Source of the DNA: Phymatolithon calcareum | Lineage: Eukaryota; Rhodophyta; Florideophyceae; Hapalidiales | Reading direction: 5' to 3' | Length of the DNA stretch: 64,000 nucleotides | Assembly: GCA_977006965.1 (NCBI GenBank) | Contig: OZ345362.1 | Location: 1,922,001 to 1,986,000 of the forward strand | Shown here: in pieces, positions 1-10,332 of the stretch | Numbering within the stretch: position 1 is the first letter of the stretch | How the letters are laid out: every line of letters begins with the position of its first letter | Program-made: the position numbers and the translations under genes | Notes under the pieces: model-generated | What the model saw: the letters and a program-made list of their open reading frames with translations, nothing else | What the model was told of the DNA's origin: nothing | The model's database searches: none

Positions 1-72
1 TACTTCAATCTGTCGAGCTCATCGACATCCGTCAACCGCCATGGCGGAAAGCACGAGCCTGTCTTGCCTCAC

Positions 73-666
73 TCACTCCGCGCACGACATGCAGCACAAA
101 TACCCCAATCCCGAGCAGCGCCTACACTTCGGCAGTTTATCATCAGTGATCACACTGCCGCGTGTCCACACTCTCTTCACTGCATCCACGCTCTCCCCAC
201 CGACAAGCCAATCCTGGTCATCATCCCCGTCTGCAATGGCATCCCTCAACGCCTTTGCGCGATCGCGAGCCAATCTCGCCAACTCGCGCTGTTTCTCGGA
301 GAGTGCGCGTGGCGGTCTCGGTGTCTGCGTCCGTTTCACATGATGATCGACACCGTTATCCAAAAACCCCTTTCGCGGCAGCACTGAAGCCGACATGCCC
401 GATGGTGCCGGCACACGTCCCGTCCCTGCGCACCGATCGCACGGCAGCGTGCCGCGTCCGCCGCACACCGGACATGCATCGCCGGCACGCGACGCGCGCA
501 CACTCGCGCAATTGCGCACATTGTGCCCCGGCTCGCCGCATCCCGAACAGCGCTGCGGGTACCAGGTGCGCGCGCAGAGGCGCACGTTGTGCCCGTCCTC
601 GCCGCATCGCGAGCACCGGTACACGGCTGTGAAGAGCGCGCTGAAGGCCGGGAGAGGGGCCGACAT
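73..666 (-). CDS. Zinc-knuckle / DnaJ-type Cys-rich protein
   Basis: Single-exon reading frame of 197 residues from the first in-frame ATG (complement of 664-666); the frame is open further upstream but without an ATG. Two CCHC-like knuckles occur near the N-terminus (CSRCGEDGHNVRLC and CSGCGEPGHNVRNC, pattern C-x2-C-x4-H-x4-C). They are followed by a DnaJ-like CxxCxGxG pair (CPVCGGRGTLPCDRCAGTG), a charged helical stretch rich in Arg/Lys/Asp, and a second CxxC cluster ending the protein (CRRCSGLGYLCCMSC). CCHC knuckles usually bind single-stranded nucleic acid; DnaJ-like Cys-rich domains occur in plastid assembly chaperones. No J domain is visible. The combination suggests a nucleic-acid or protein-folding factor, but I do not recognise the specific family. 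The stop codon lies at 73-75. Confidence 0.7.
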   Translation of the reverse strand: MSAPLPAFSALFTAVYRCSRCGEDGHNVRLCARTWYPQRCSGCGEPGHNVRNCASVRASRAGDACPVCGGRGTLPCDRCAGTGRVPAPSGMSASVLPRKGFLDNGVDHHVKRTQTPRPPRALSEKQRELARLARDRAKALRDAIADGDDDQDWLVGGESVDAVKRVWTRGSVITDDKLPKCRRCSGLGYLCCMSCAE

Positions 667-2041
667 CTTTTGCGCGTGCCGGCGCGAGATGACGGGCGGA
701 GGACGCGTTCTTGTGGAGGTGGAATGGCGGCTGGAGTACACGTGGCGTGGCGGAATGCGGATTGAAACGATTTTAGATTTTATGAAAATGAAAATTCAGA
801 ATCTCGAGTTGAATCTGGAAAGATTGGGAGAACACCTTCTTTTTTCGCCGATGGCGATAGGACGGCCGAATGGGGTCCTCTGCTTGAGGGCGGATGTTAT
901 TGGTGTGTTTAATCCTCCAACAGCGGCGCTTTGTAGTGGATTATTTCGGGGCGGCGGAGTGGAGGATGAGAATGACTGTATCGTTGGAGTGCTTTGTAAA
1001 CTGCATTCTTTTCGTCGCTACAATACCATGATGGATGGTTGGCAGGCTCGGAAAAGCTTTCCAGTTTGAATGAATGAATAATGTGTTTTCATGCCTGGTG
1101 TGGTCTATTTCGAATAACGCCATGTACCACTGAGTGTCATGGAACTGCTTGCGGTTTTCTCTCTTGTCAGCGCGACGGTCTTAGAATCATCCATTGTACC
1201 CCGCATTGTTCCGGTTTTCCAAATCGGACTAGAAATTTGGCAAATCTGTATAAGCTACAGTCAAGGCAGTGACGGTTAGTATCAGAGTGGCGAAAATTCA
1301 ATTCCCCTCTGCGCGGAAATGATGTTGAAAATTATTCACGCAAACAGCATCATGATGCTTGCTCAATGCGAACGGTTACACTTTACAAGGTCACATCGGT
1401 GAACGAGAAATTTTCATGGCCGAAATAAGCTCCTTTTAACGACCACTAGCGCATGACAGCCGTCAAGGAACGCTGAGAGAATGTACGCGTGGAGTACGGT
1501 TCGGGCGACAAGAAACAAAAGCTCGATGATGCGCGTTGAAGACAGATGAAGAGTGGCGCTTTTCGCGCGCTGTACACCACGAGAAAATTACGAAACGCGG
1601 AAGATCACATGATGTACTGTGTGTGTTGGAGAGAGCGATTTCTGGATCGTAACTCTTTAGATCTTAGACACATGGCCCTGGAATTACAGTAGATCAAAAA
1701 ATGGACCCTACGCCATCAATAAGATTATCTATTTTTTGTAAAAAATCTAGAGCTGCTCTTCTCACCGCATGTGCACATTGCTGAGGTTGCCGTTTGATCC
1801 CCATTTGCATCGCTTCATTCATTTCCGAGCCTTTGGTGCAAGCGCTTCATGACCTTCTGTCCAAAATTGTCACTTGTGTATCGCACCGACAGTGCTCATC
1901 CCTCCATTGTAGAAATGAGCACTGCCGGTGCAATACACAGTTGACATTTTTGCTACAAGAATAGTCCAAGTCTTCTTCTCACACACCTTACCCCGCCAAA
2001 GAATTGAACGATCAACCAAACTGAACGAATTTTATTCCACG
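667..2041. other. Intergenic stretch, no gene seen
   Basis: The stretch between the two divergent genes holds only short frames without recognisable domains; the longer ones overlap the zinc-finger gene antisense. It is moderately AT-rich and should contain both promoters. A short near-repeat is visible at about 1873-1935, where a motif with a CACCGACAGTGCTCAT-like core recurs as an inverted, imperfect copy around 1917-1935. I see no RNA gene. Confidence 0.5.
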
Positions 2042-2653
2042 ATGACAAACTCCTCCACCGCCTTCGCCGCCACCGCACCGCTCCTTTCGAGGAGCCCAAC
2101 AACCATCACTGCCCTCTCCGCACCTCACGTGCACCGAACGCGGATGTGCGCATCACGACCGCGCCCCGCAACCAACGGACCTTCCGCACCGACGGCGCTC
2201 TCTGTCGCCACAGCCCCGCCACCCGCAGCACCTGTCCCTGCAGCCCCGCCATCGGAGAGACCTGCGGGAATCACCGGCGAGTGGGCCGACGCCGTGGACC
2301 GTCTGCGTCGCAGCGTGGGCGGGTCGACCTGGGCGAGCGCTGACGAGGCGCTTTCGGCAACGGACGGCGACGAGGTTGCCGCGTTGAGGGTGCTCACACT
2401 TGCCGCCAATACACCTGTGCAGCAGCAGCGGGAGCGTGCGGTTGAGGTTGCGCGAGCGGCGGGACAGAATCGTGTGAGCGCCATTAAGGAGGCTGAAATG
2501 CGTCGCGCGGCCACGGGGTCGGCGCGCGATTTCTTCAAGGGATATGTGGACGTTGAGGGCAAATACGTGGATCAGGGATATGTGGATGAGGATGCAGATG
2601 CTATGGGGAAAATTGGGAGGGCGTTTGGAAAGTTTTTCGGTGGCGGCAAGTAG
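2042..2653 (+). CDS. Small Ala-rich protein, probably plastid-targeted
   Basis: Single-exon frame of 203 residues from ATG 2042; the frame extends upstream to 1928 without a better start. Residues 1 to about 75 are rich in Ser, Thr, Ala, Arg and Pro with few acidic residues, and there is a Phe near position 8, like a red-algal plastid transit peptide. The mature part (from about [14 protein letters not shown]) is helical and charged. The C-terminus contains [20 protein letters not shown] followed by an acidic patch and a basic Gly-rich tail ending in [10 protein letters not shown] do not recognise the family, so no function is proposed. The last 80 codons plus the 3' flank were copied to 9232-9471, where the N-terminal part is missing. 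Confidence 0.7.
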   Translation: MTNSSTAFAATAPLLSRSPTTITALSAPHVHRTRMCASRPRPATNGPSAPTALSVATAPPPAAPVPAAPPSERPAGITGEWADAVDRLRRSVGGSTWASADEALSATDGDEVAALRVLTLAANTPVQQQRERAVEVARAAGQNRVSAIKEAEMRRAATGSARDFFKGYVDVEGKYVDQGYVDEDADAMGKIGRAFGKFFGGGK

Positions 2654-2830
2654 GAATGCGTTCCTCATAGGATAGGATGTCGACGAGTGCAGGAGCGATG
2701 AACGGCTTTCGTCGGAGATGGGTAGGGTTGACAAACAGTCTTTATTCTAGAGGGAATACTTACTGGGAAAGATCGTATTGCAAATTGACGTACAGAAGAC
2801 TTTTATTAATTCGACGAAGGCCGGCATGCG

Positions 2831-3693
2831 ATATTAATATTTTTTATTGCAATTACGGGCAAGGCTTTCTCAGGTGCTACCCTCACTAGGGCGGCTCTAC
2901 TCTTATGTCTGGTATTCTATCTGAGCCCCTAGCATGTACTCGGTTGTTTTTGATAGCTCTTCGTAGCAGCTTTCGAGGCGTCGCTTCTTCTTTGCGATAT
3001 TAATATTTTTTTATTGCATTTTTTAAAGCCCCGCAGTCATACGAATATAAGGGCAAGGCTTCCTCAGGTGCTACCCTCACTAGGGTGGCTCTACTCTTAT
3101 GTCTGGTATTCTATCTGAGCCCCTAGCATGTACTCGGTTGTATTTGATAGCTCTTCATAGCAGTTTTCGAGATGTCGCTTCTTCTTTCAGTACAGTTCTT
3201 CTTCATTCTGCATACTCTCGATGATGCATTTGCTAAAGAGCAAAATGTCATCTAGTGCCTTCTCAGTTGCCGCTCTGTCTTCTTCCTTGAGTTCATAGGC
3301 TGACAAGCTGTGATCCAGGGTTTCCATGTGCTGTCTGACTTTTGTTTCCAAACCTATCTGCCATCAGTGTGGTAGACACTTGGGGTAATCTTTCAAAGGC
3401 GTACTGAACCGCCAGTTGCCTGTGTTTCAGTTGTGGAAATTTAAGTATTGCAGGGAGTTCTCTTGTCTTGTCGTACGGAATTTTCCTCTTTCTCTTCGAT
3501 TCAAGGCTCTCTCCTTCCTTTGTCAGGAATGTTGATCGAAGTGCTTCTCCAGATTGGTTCGCTATTATGTGCATCATCGCTTCATCAAACGGTTCTCTGG
3601 TATCCATCGCTGTGATTTCCTTTCTTGTGGCTTGAAGCTCTTCCGGGTATCTTCTCTCTGGCGGTTCCTCCAGAAACTTTATGTTCGACAATC
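2831..3693 (-). mobile_element. 5'-truncated LINE fragment, family 1
   Basis: Copy B of the duplication lacks this segment, so it inserted into copy A after duplication; a few host bases of the target were lost. In minus orientation it runs from a C-terminal ORF2 remnant (3293-3694) to a 3' UTR. The 3' UTR is present twice in tandem with a period of about 166 bp (about 2828-2993 and 2994-3186), each with the same CTCACTAGGGYGGCTCTAC core. The left border is T-rich on the plus strand, as expected for the A-rich tail of a minus-strand LINE. Related 3' ends occur at 5648-5760 and 28040-28200. Confidence 0.7.
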
Positions 3694-3694
3694 T
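3293..3694 (-). pseudogene. LINE ORF2 C-terminal domain fragment
   Basis: About 134 residues open in one frame. They share a conserved block with the frames at 5859-6281 and 28381-28719: a basic segment (SKRKRKIPYDK), then LPAILKFPQLKHRQLA, then FERLPQVSTT. In the copy at 5859-7040 this block directly follows a reverse transcriptase, so it is the C-terminal part of the LINE polyprotein. Function unknown. The piece is 5'-truncated; its apparent ATG lies at the host junction, so it is not a gene on its own. Confidence 0.7.
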
Positions 3695-4264
3695 CATTTT
3701 TGGATTCAGAAGGCGAAAACATGTAATGGACGTATTTCAACAAGAAGAAGGGAATAAGGTTCTTTGCGTATCTGTTTCCAGAGCCGCGAAGTAGCGTGGG
3801 AAAGACGTGTGAATATGATTGGTACTACCCTCCTCAGGTTCAGAGCACTGTGCATTTCGTAGACATGTTTGAAGGACGCCAACTACCATGTCATCATTCA
3901 TCACAGCTTGAGCCACTGTGGATTCATACCATCAATCTTTTCTGTAACCTCTAGCAGAGGGCTCCATTCAGCGCAGAACTCGTTATCGACCACAATTGTA
4001 GGGACGTTGAGAATGAAACAATGCATGTGGCTTTAAGTGCGACGGATTAAGCTCTAGTAGCGGCGACGTGTACATACTTCAATAGAATGTAGCCGAAGTG
4101 AAGGTCAAGGCGGATCGGGTGGCCCCGACTAGGGACTTGTAAGCGGGTTCTGTGAATGCACTGGAGGAACAAGATCAGAAGGAAGTGGAGATTGCTCTTT
4201 GGATCCAAATGATAAAGCGGGAATTGAAGAATTGTAGGTCGCACGGGTCACTTAATTCTTCGCT

Positions 4265-5110
4265 GTAGTGGGCGTGCTTTATCAAGACGGCAGACTATTG
4301 GTAGAGTAGGCCCTAAAACGGTAGAGGAATTATGTAGAGAGAAACCGCTTGAAGTACTCAAATTCGTGAACAATGAGGGGTTGCTTGACAACCCCAGTTG
4401 TTAACTCTAATTAACGTCTTCTGCAGTAAAGAAAGAAAGAAGATTTGTAATGATTCAGAGAATAGGGAGACGTTATCACAGCGTCTTGAGTCGGACGAGA
4501 CTTGCCAGACATAAGACTATTTGGAGCTCTGGCAGATATTTATAGATCTCTTTTAAATGCTCTCTGCATCATAGAGGTGCACACAAGACAATGTGGACTC
4601 ATCCTCGGATCAACACAAGAGGGTATCAGCGAGCGATCGCTGACCTCTACTCCGTCTCACAACTTTGAACGATTATACTGGAAGAGGAAGTAGTGTACAG
4701 TAGTATGATCATTCTGCGAGCGCGTGCCTTTAGTAATATGTGTGTATTTACTTACAGATTCTACAATTCGTTGAAAAACGTCCGAGTGATTCCAAGAGCA
4801 AATTTCGATCAGGGCAAGCAATGCACACGTGTAAGTGCAAAGGTCGTTCGGGAATTTTGGAGTTCAGAAAATAGATGTTCAGTTTCTTCTAATAAACTCC
4901 GTATTTTATTGCTTTTCCTCTTTCACCACTTCTTTCTTTCTTTATCACAGAAAACTATAACTAAAGGTGTAAGCTTGGAGATGTTTTCAAACAACTCCTC
5001 ATTGTTCACGAATTTGAGTAGTTCGAGCAGTTTCTCATTGCCTTTCTCATCTACGGTTTTGTTCCTACTCTACCAATAATCTTGCGTCTTGATACAGTCC
5101 ATCCACTACT
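4265..5110. repeat. Inverted repeat made of LINE family 2 sequence
   Basis: Plus-strand 4265-4395 is an imperfect reverse complement of about 4985-5110; shared blocks include TATTGGTAGAGTAGG and AAATTCGTGAACAATGAGG. The left arm is missing from duplication copy B, where the corresponding join is at about 15570. It was therefore added to copy A after duplication or lost from B. Arms are about 120-130 bp with a roughly 600-bp spacer. Confidence 0.65.
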
Positions 5111-5607
5111 GTGTAGAAATAGATGCTCAACATTCTCCTTGGTTCCCATGGAGCAGATCTTGCATATAGGTTTGTATTCAATCGAGCGATCTTGAAAAGC
5201 TGCTATCAGAGAGAAACATTGTGCGGCAAGATGATTGAGGATAATTTCAGCGCGCCTGTAGTTTTTATTAAGCCCTGGGGGGAGAAATTAGATGCTCCTT
5301 TGCTTTGTCGACTGGTGCGGTTTGATAATGGACCTCACAGCTTCTCGGGTTAAGATTATTTTTGATACGCCACCAGAGTTGACTCCTTAATGCCTCGTCG
5401 AGCAAGGACATCCGTTCTTTCGTTCCCAGGGAGCTCACAGGAGATTGGAATCCAAATTGCTTCGATGGTGATCATGTCATCCGTCAGCCGTCCCATGTAT
5501 CCCACAGCTTCCTTGCCAGCTCCCCATACATACAATGCTCGCGGCCACTTCAGCTCGGCTCTGATTCCTCTCGTTCTCGTGTGTGCATTGCACGAACGCC
5601 TTTCCAT
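4985..5607 (-). pseudogene. LINE family 2: RNase H and CCHC tail fragment
   Basis: Minus-strand remnants of a different LINE. The frame at 5356-5607 contains EAIWIPISCELPGNERTDVL, matching the C-terminal RNase H signature of LINEs (W-x-P ... GNE-x-x-D-x-L-A). Further downstream, at about 5000-5170, is a C-x2-C ... H-x4-C zinc-knuckle remnant, better preserved in copy B at 16098-16290. The reading frame is broken between the two parts. No reverse transcriptase of this family is present here. Confidence 0.65.
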
Positions 5608-5647
5608 TGAAAGTATGTCAAAAAGACTGGTACAGGGACAGGAGTAT

Positions 5648-7049
5648 TCTTTTATAATTCAAGTTGATTTAAAAGCCCCACAGACTTCCGAAGATATGGG
5701 CTAGGCTTTCTTTGATGCTACCTACCTTTGTGCAGTTCACGAAACGCCCACCAGAATAGCGGACGGGAAAACTCTGGATTCAAGATAATCCTTTCTCAGT
5801 CCTCTACGGGATTGTTGGTGCTTGGACTCGACCGCTTTTTTGCCTTGCGTTCTGCGAATCAATACAGGTCTTCTTCGTTATCCATGCGTTCTCTGAGTGT
5901 CTTGCTAAATAGTAAGAGCTCATCTAGCGCCTTTTCTGCTTCTAGTCTTTTTTCTCCTTCGACGTCGTACCCTGCTAGAGTGCGTTCAAGGGTCTCTATA
6001 TGCTCTCTGGCTCTGATGCCGAATTCTTCAGTCATACTTGTTGTTGACACCTGTGGGAATCTGCCGCAGGCGTACTGCAGCGCGAGTTGCCTGTGCTTCA
6101 CCTTGGGGAACTTGAGGATTCCTGGCAAGTCTCTTGACTTTTCGTATGGAATCTTCCTTTTCTGCTTCGATTCGAGGCGGTCTCCTTCCATTTCCAGAAA
6201 TTTAGATCGAGAAGTTTGTGAAGATTGGTTTGTTTGGATATGCTTTACATCTTCACCAAACGGCTCTCTGGTCTCCTTCACGGCGACATCTTTCCTTGTC
6301 TACTGCCATTCATGGTTGTTCCTGCTTTCAGGCGCTTCATTTAAATACATACCTTCGGCCTTGTTACTTCTTAGCATTTTGAAGGCCAAGATTTCTCGTC
6401 GATACGAGGCCGTCTGGATCCAGCATAGGAGACGGAGCCTATCCGTCCTTCCTCGGGCCAGTGGCCCAAATACTTGGTTGAAGAATGTTACACCTACTTC
6501 CTTGACTGCATTCTGTACGTCTTCTGTCCAGGGCGTTAAGTGCATTACGTACTCCCAGCGTGACTGTACTAGTGCCTTGTATATCTGAATACACTTCTGT
6601 ATACTTAGCCCTTTCTTGAACACTCCCAGTGTACGCAAATCGTACACGGCCGTCCTTGCTTTTCTTTAGTCGTTGAATCATTAACGTATCTGTGACTCCT
6701 CCGGGGTCTAGAGATACTCCAAGGTACGTGACCTCCGGAACGTGTACCAGAACCTTGTTAGCGAACGTGAATGTCTTGCCCAATGTTTCCTCTGATTCGA
6801 GGACTTCGCTTTTCCCTTGTTTTGTGTTCCAAGTCATCTCTCGCTCTTGTGCCCATTGGGTAGCTATAACTAATAGTCCTTGGAATGCAGCGGGTGATTT
6901 CGCAGAAAGAAGAACATCGCTTGGGAAAAGGATAGCCGAAACTTCAGTCCAGGTTTTTGATGCCCGGCTCATTCGCTCTGCGAATTCATCCATGAAGATG
7001 TTGTAGAGGCTTGGACTGAGAGGGGACCCTTTTGGGACCCCCCTAGGGG
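5648..7049 (-). mobile_element. LINE insertion (family 1) with 9-bp target duplication
   Basis: Flanked by CAGGAGTAT at 5639-5647 and 7050-7058. Duplication copy B has a single continuous site at about 16770-16790 and no insert. Orientation is minus: the 3' end is on the left, with an AAAAGCCCC-containing 3' UTR shared with 3020-3060 and 28075-28100. The 5' truncation is on the right, inside the reverse transcriptase. Both the target duplication and the truncation are typical of target-primed reverse transcription. Confidence 0.85.
5859..7040 (-). pseudogene. LINE reverse transcriptase and C-terminal domain, broken
   Basis: Reading leftwards from about 7040, the RT block GVPKGSPLSPSLYNIFMDEF is followed by a degenerate catalytic block (FPSDV where A-D-D is expected), a QGKSEVL block, a YLGVSLDPGG block, and thumb-like sequence to 6300. 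Then comes the family-specific C-terminal domain (5859-6281). Breaks seen: a frame change near 6647, an in-frame TAG at 6300-6302 between thumb and C-terminal domain (the same frame continues), and replacement of the catalytic Ala-Asp. It cannot encode an active enzyme. Confidence 0.8.
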
Positions 7050-7058
7050 CAGGAGTAT

Positions 7059-8010
7059 GTGCGAGATATACTGGAATAGTTGTTACTACTGTTACTCGGC
7101 ATGGTGCCCGTGCAAGAAAATGATGAACAGAACGAATACGATAGTTTAACTGTAATGTATTTCCTAATTATTTTACTTGAACGGATTTTTTGACCTCGCA
7201 CAGCCTTGGTCAGTGCTGACACTTAATTTTCTTAAATTTTGTCGTTTCGACAAAAAATGAAGGCTTGCATAGTGCATCCGCCTGTCACAGTCACAGGAGG
7301 GAAGATTACCAGGTCGCGTCTCTGGAACGTATAATTGGAAGACATTGAAAGTGCAATAATCTAGTGCTACAAAAGTCGGTGCTGAAATTCTGAGACTGCT
7401 GGTGAAAAATTGCGTCGACGCCCAGCGTTGGTTTCTTACCGATCCACGAGAAACCGACAACGGATCTCTGAAAAGGTGCCTACTTTAAGAGGTATTGTTT
7501 TCTACTGGATGAGCACCAAGATAGTACTGAAGGAGCGATGAGAGCCGTTCGGTCATTGTCTGGCGTGTGCTTGAAATTAAGTTGTAAAAGATTGCCAGGT
7601 AGCACTGCTGCGGCATCTGAGTGGATGATAATAAAGCAGCGAGAATCTGACATGGGAAACGCAAGTAGTAACCGTCCGCAGAATTTAGTGTTGGTTAGAC
7701 AACCGACGTTGGATCTTAGGTACGGCTCCGTCAATGCAGGGGAGTGCTCGAAGCTCCCGGACATGCGTCTGAAACCATTATAAAAGCGCTGGAACTTCTT
7801 CGTTCCGAGAGAGCAGAACGCAAGTTGTGGCCAACAACCGATGGCGGTGGCTCGTAAATATAAGAGCATAGCCTGCGGCATTGGCAAATGCAAAAGGTTT
7901 GTGTAGAGCCATATGAATTCTCCCCGCCTCCTCTCTTCGACTTCATACTAACTTTTCTTTCTTTTCCGATCCATTCAATACTGAATCGAAACAGGCGCTT
8001 CAAGTCGAAG
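7059..8010. other. Non-coding upstream region of the small zinc-finger gene
   Basis: No supported ORF. The stretch is well conserved with 16790-16880 plus 17707-19090 in copy B, except that B has about 820 extra bases. It ends in a CT-rich tract (about 7920-7975) and the sequence leading into the presumed 5' exon. It probably carries the promoter and 5' UTR of the gene at 8011-8396. Confidence 0.45.
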
Positions 8011-8396
8011 AGTAAGTTTCAACAAGCATCTTCGCATGTCTTTAACTTGATTTTCCAGATTGCTAACCTTGAAACGTCTTTACGTTTTGCGCCAATGTTA
8101 CAGTGGGGCGCCGTAAGCACCATAATTTCATGCATTTGGGACAGGTTGCCGCTGGAGAGCAGAAGGGATTCGAATGCCAAATATGCATGTACAGATTTAC
8201 ATGGAAGTCGTCGTTGGACACCCATTTCCGCAAGAACCACAGAAATGTAAGTTGCGCAAACTGTGAATAATCAGCGGCTGATTTCTGCAACCAAATTTCT
8301 AACATTTTTTGTGTTCGGTGTCTGCAGGAGTCATCTTCAACCAGGCAGGAATCGTCCGGAGCGGGCCCTTCAACGACGAATAATGACAAGATGTGA
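8011..8396 (+). CDS. Small C2H2 zinc-finger protein, three exons
   Basis: Proposed splicing: the 5' exon ends at A8011, intron 8012-8103 (GTAAGT...TTACAG, 92 nt), exon 8104-8246, intron 8247-8327 (GTAAGT...CTGCAG, 81 nt), exon 8328-8396 ending in TGA. The start codon would be split A|TG across the first intron. The product is 70 residues: a basic His-rich start (MGRRKHHN), then one zinc finger with C-x2-C-x12-H-x4-H spacing (CQICMYRFTWKSSLDTHFRKNH, cysteines at 25 and 28), then a Ser/Thr-rich tail. Size and layout resemble small single-finger nucleic-acid-binding proteins. Copy B preserves the same splice signals but carries stops. The model rests on splice consensus and an open frame only; it could be an exon of a larger gene or transposase. 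Confidence 0.5.
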
Positions 8397-9231
8397 GTGA
8401 TCTGTTGATTTGCACTCCAGGTCGCAGGTATATTCCGCTTCGTAATAAACACTTAAAGCGTTTCGCGCACAGTGCGACGTTCTTAAGTTCACAGAACCGA
8501 TTCCGACTCAACCTCACGCAGTGTGCACAGGATCTGCTCAAAGTTTGATCAACGTTGTCAAAAGCTCTTTAATGTTTTACATGAAGGGGTAGGCACGTCT
8601 TGACGAGGGGGCACGACTCCCCACCAAATTTGATTGTGGAAAATGATTCTTCGGACAGTACAAAGTGAACAGCTCTAGATGACAGCATGGAACGTAAATT
8701 CCGGAAGACATCAAAAAAGCTCGCGTGAAAGTGCTGTTTCCATGAACTTCTCTTCGAGTAGGAAGCAGCTTTCCTTAACATCAAAGAATCTCTGCAGCGC
8801 GACATAGATTCAATGAGTGGGGCCCCTTCCACATAATGGATCTTACTGGCAAAGTGATTCTCATGCCTCCGCGAGAAGATATAGTTTATAGTAGTGCCAA
8901 TTCCACGTGCACCACGCCCCATCAGTGCCATCGAAACCACCAAATAATATTGCAAGACAGTCTTTTGTTCGAGTATTATAAGTGGAGAAACAATTTCAGG
9001 TGCTTGGCTGTCCCCGACATATGCGGAAGCGAGGCCGAAGAACGTGTGTGCATGGACTTTGTGAGCACTTGTTTTGAGTTCATATGAAGAACTGACGGTG
9101 CATCAAACTGAGTTTCAGCACTGATGACTACCCACAAATTTTGACATCCTGGTTTGGGCATGTACATGCGGAAGGTCGAAGCCGCGGTGGGATCTCAAGA
9201 GGTCGTTTCTCAGCCATTGTAACAAACTATG
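8397..9231. other. Unique stretch between duplication copies
   Basis: About 830 bp from the end of the zinc-finger gene to the junction with duplication copy B at about 9229. No ORF with a recognisable domain and no repeat was found by eye. The junction joins unrelated sequence directly to the middle of a codon run copied from 2412 onwards. Confidence 0.4.
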
Positions 9232-9471
9232 CCTGTGAAGCAGCAGCGGGAGCGTGCGGTTGAGGCTGTGCGCGCGGCGGGACAGAATCGTGTGAGCGCC
9301 ATTAAGGAGGCTGAAATGCGTCGGGCGGCCACGGGGTCGGCGCGCGATTTCTTCAGGGGATATGTGGACGTTGAGGGCAAATACGTGGATCAGGGATACG
9401 TGGATGAGGATGCAGATGCTACGGGGAAAATTGGAAAAGCGTTTGGAAAGTTCTTCGGGGGCGGCAAGTAG
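9232..9471 (+). pseudogene. Truncated copy of the 2042-2653 gene
   Basis: The last 79 codons and stop of the small plastid-type gene, nearly identical in sequence (for example [20 protein letters not shown] in both), without the transit-peptide region or the first half of the mature part. The ATG at 9229 is created at the duplication junction, so a short cytosolic fragment could in principle be translated. Differences from the parent are few and mostly conservative (K to R, M to T), which suggests a fairly young duplication. Most likely a pseudogene. Confidence 0.8.
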
Positions 9472-9577
9472 GGCTTGCGTTCCTCATAGGATAGGACGTT
9501 GACGAGTGCAGGAGCGATGAACATCTTTCGTGGAAGATGAGCAGGGTTAACAAACAGTCATTTATTATCGTGGGAAT

Positions 9578-9836
9578 TAGGGGAGGCATCAATTTAATTG
9601 CTGGTAATTGTGCTGAAGCATGCATTAAAAAATTTAATTGCTAGAAATATCGACTTCGAAGTTATCATTGCAATTAAATGCAAGTCCGCAATTAGATAAC
9701 AATTACATAAAAAATCTAGTACCACATGTCCAGCTGGACACGTGGCAAATCTACTGGTGCTTGCAATCATGATTACAATTTTGATACAATGCCCTGCAAT
9801 CAACTCATAATTGCAATCAAATTGGTGCATCCTCAG
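9578..9836. mobile_element. hAT-like MITE, 259 bp
   Basis: Bounded by a perfect 8-bp duplication GTGGGAAT (9570-9577 and 9837-9844). Duplication copy A has one similar site near 2750 and no insert. The ends are imperfect inverted repeats: the left begins TAGGGGAGGCATCAATTT and the reversed right end reads CTGAGGATGCACCAATTT. An 8-bp target duplication and these ends fit a hAT-type non-autonomous element. The interior is AT-rich with several CAATTGC-like repeats and no coding capacity. Confidence 0.8.
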
Positions 9837-10332
9837 GTGGGAATACTTACTGGAAAGATCGTACTGCAAATTTACGTATAGAAGAAATTTATTAATTCAA
9901 CGAAGCCAGCATGCGGTAGTGATGTGTTTGGGAATCCATTTTGGATGCAGAAGGCGAAAACCAGCATGTTGGCATATGTAATGGACGTATTTCGACAAGG
10001 AGAACGACACAAGGTTCTTTGTATAACACTTTCCAGAGCCGCGAAGTAGCGTGGGAAAGACTTGTGCATATGATTGGTTCTGCACTCCTCAAGTTTAGAG
10101 CACTGTACATTTCGTAGACATGTTTGAAGGACGTCAACTACCATGTCATCATTCATCACAGCTTGAGCCACTGTGGATTCATACCATCAATCTTTTCTGT
10201 AACCTCTAGCAGAGGGCTCCATTCAGCGCAGAACTCGTTATCGACCACAATTGTAGGGACGTTGAGAATGAAACAATGCATGTGGTTTTAAGTGCGACGG
10301 ATTAAGCTCTAGTAGCGGCGACGTGTACATAC

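Larger units (their letters stand above)
2407..8560. repeat. Tandem segmental duplication, copy A
   Basis: Copy A of a duplicated block. Blocks aligned by eye: 2412-2830 with 9232-9915 (tail and 3' flank of the small plastid-type gene); 3700-4077 with 9950-10332; 4073-4225 with 15417-15570; 4440-5647 with 15570-16790; and 7059-8400 with 16783-19270. Identity is high but interrupted. Copy A has additional LINE insertions at 2831-3693 and 5648-7049 and an extra inverted segment at 4265-4395. It retains an uninterrupted CATAC at 4073-4077, where copy B carries the gypsy element. Outer limits are approximate. Confidence 0.8.

Noticed and set aside
395-1069. Plus-strand 224-residue open frame
   Set aside because: Antisense to the zinc-finger gene over much of its length, with low-complexity Arg/Pro/His composition caused by the Cys-rich codons on the other strand.
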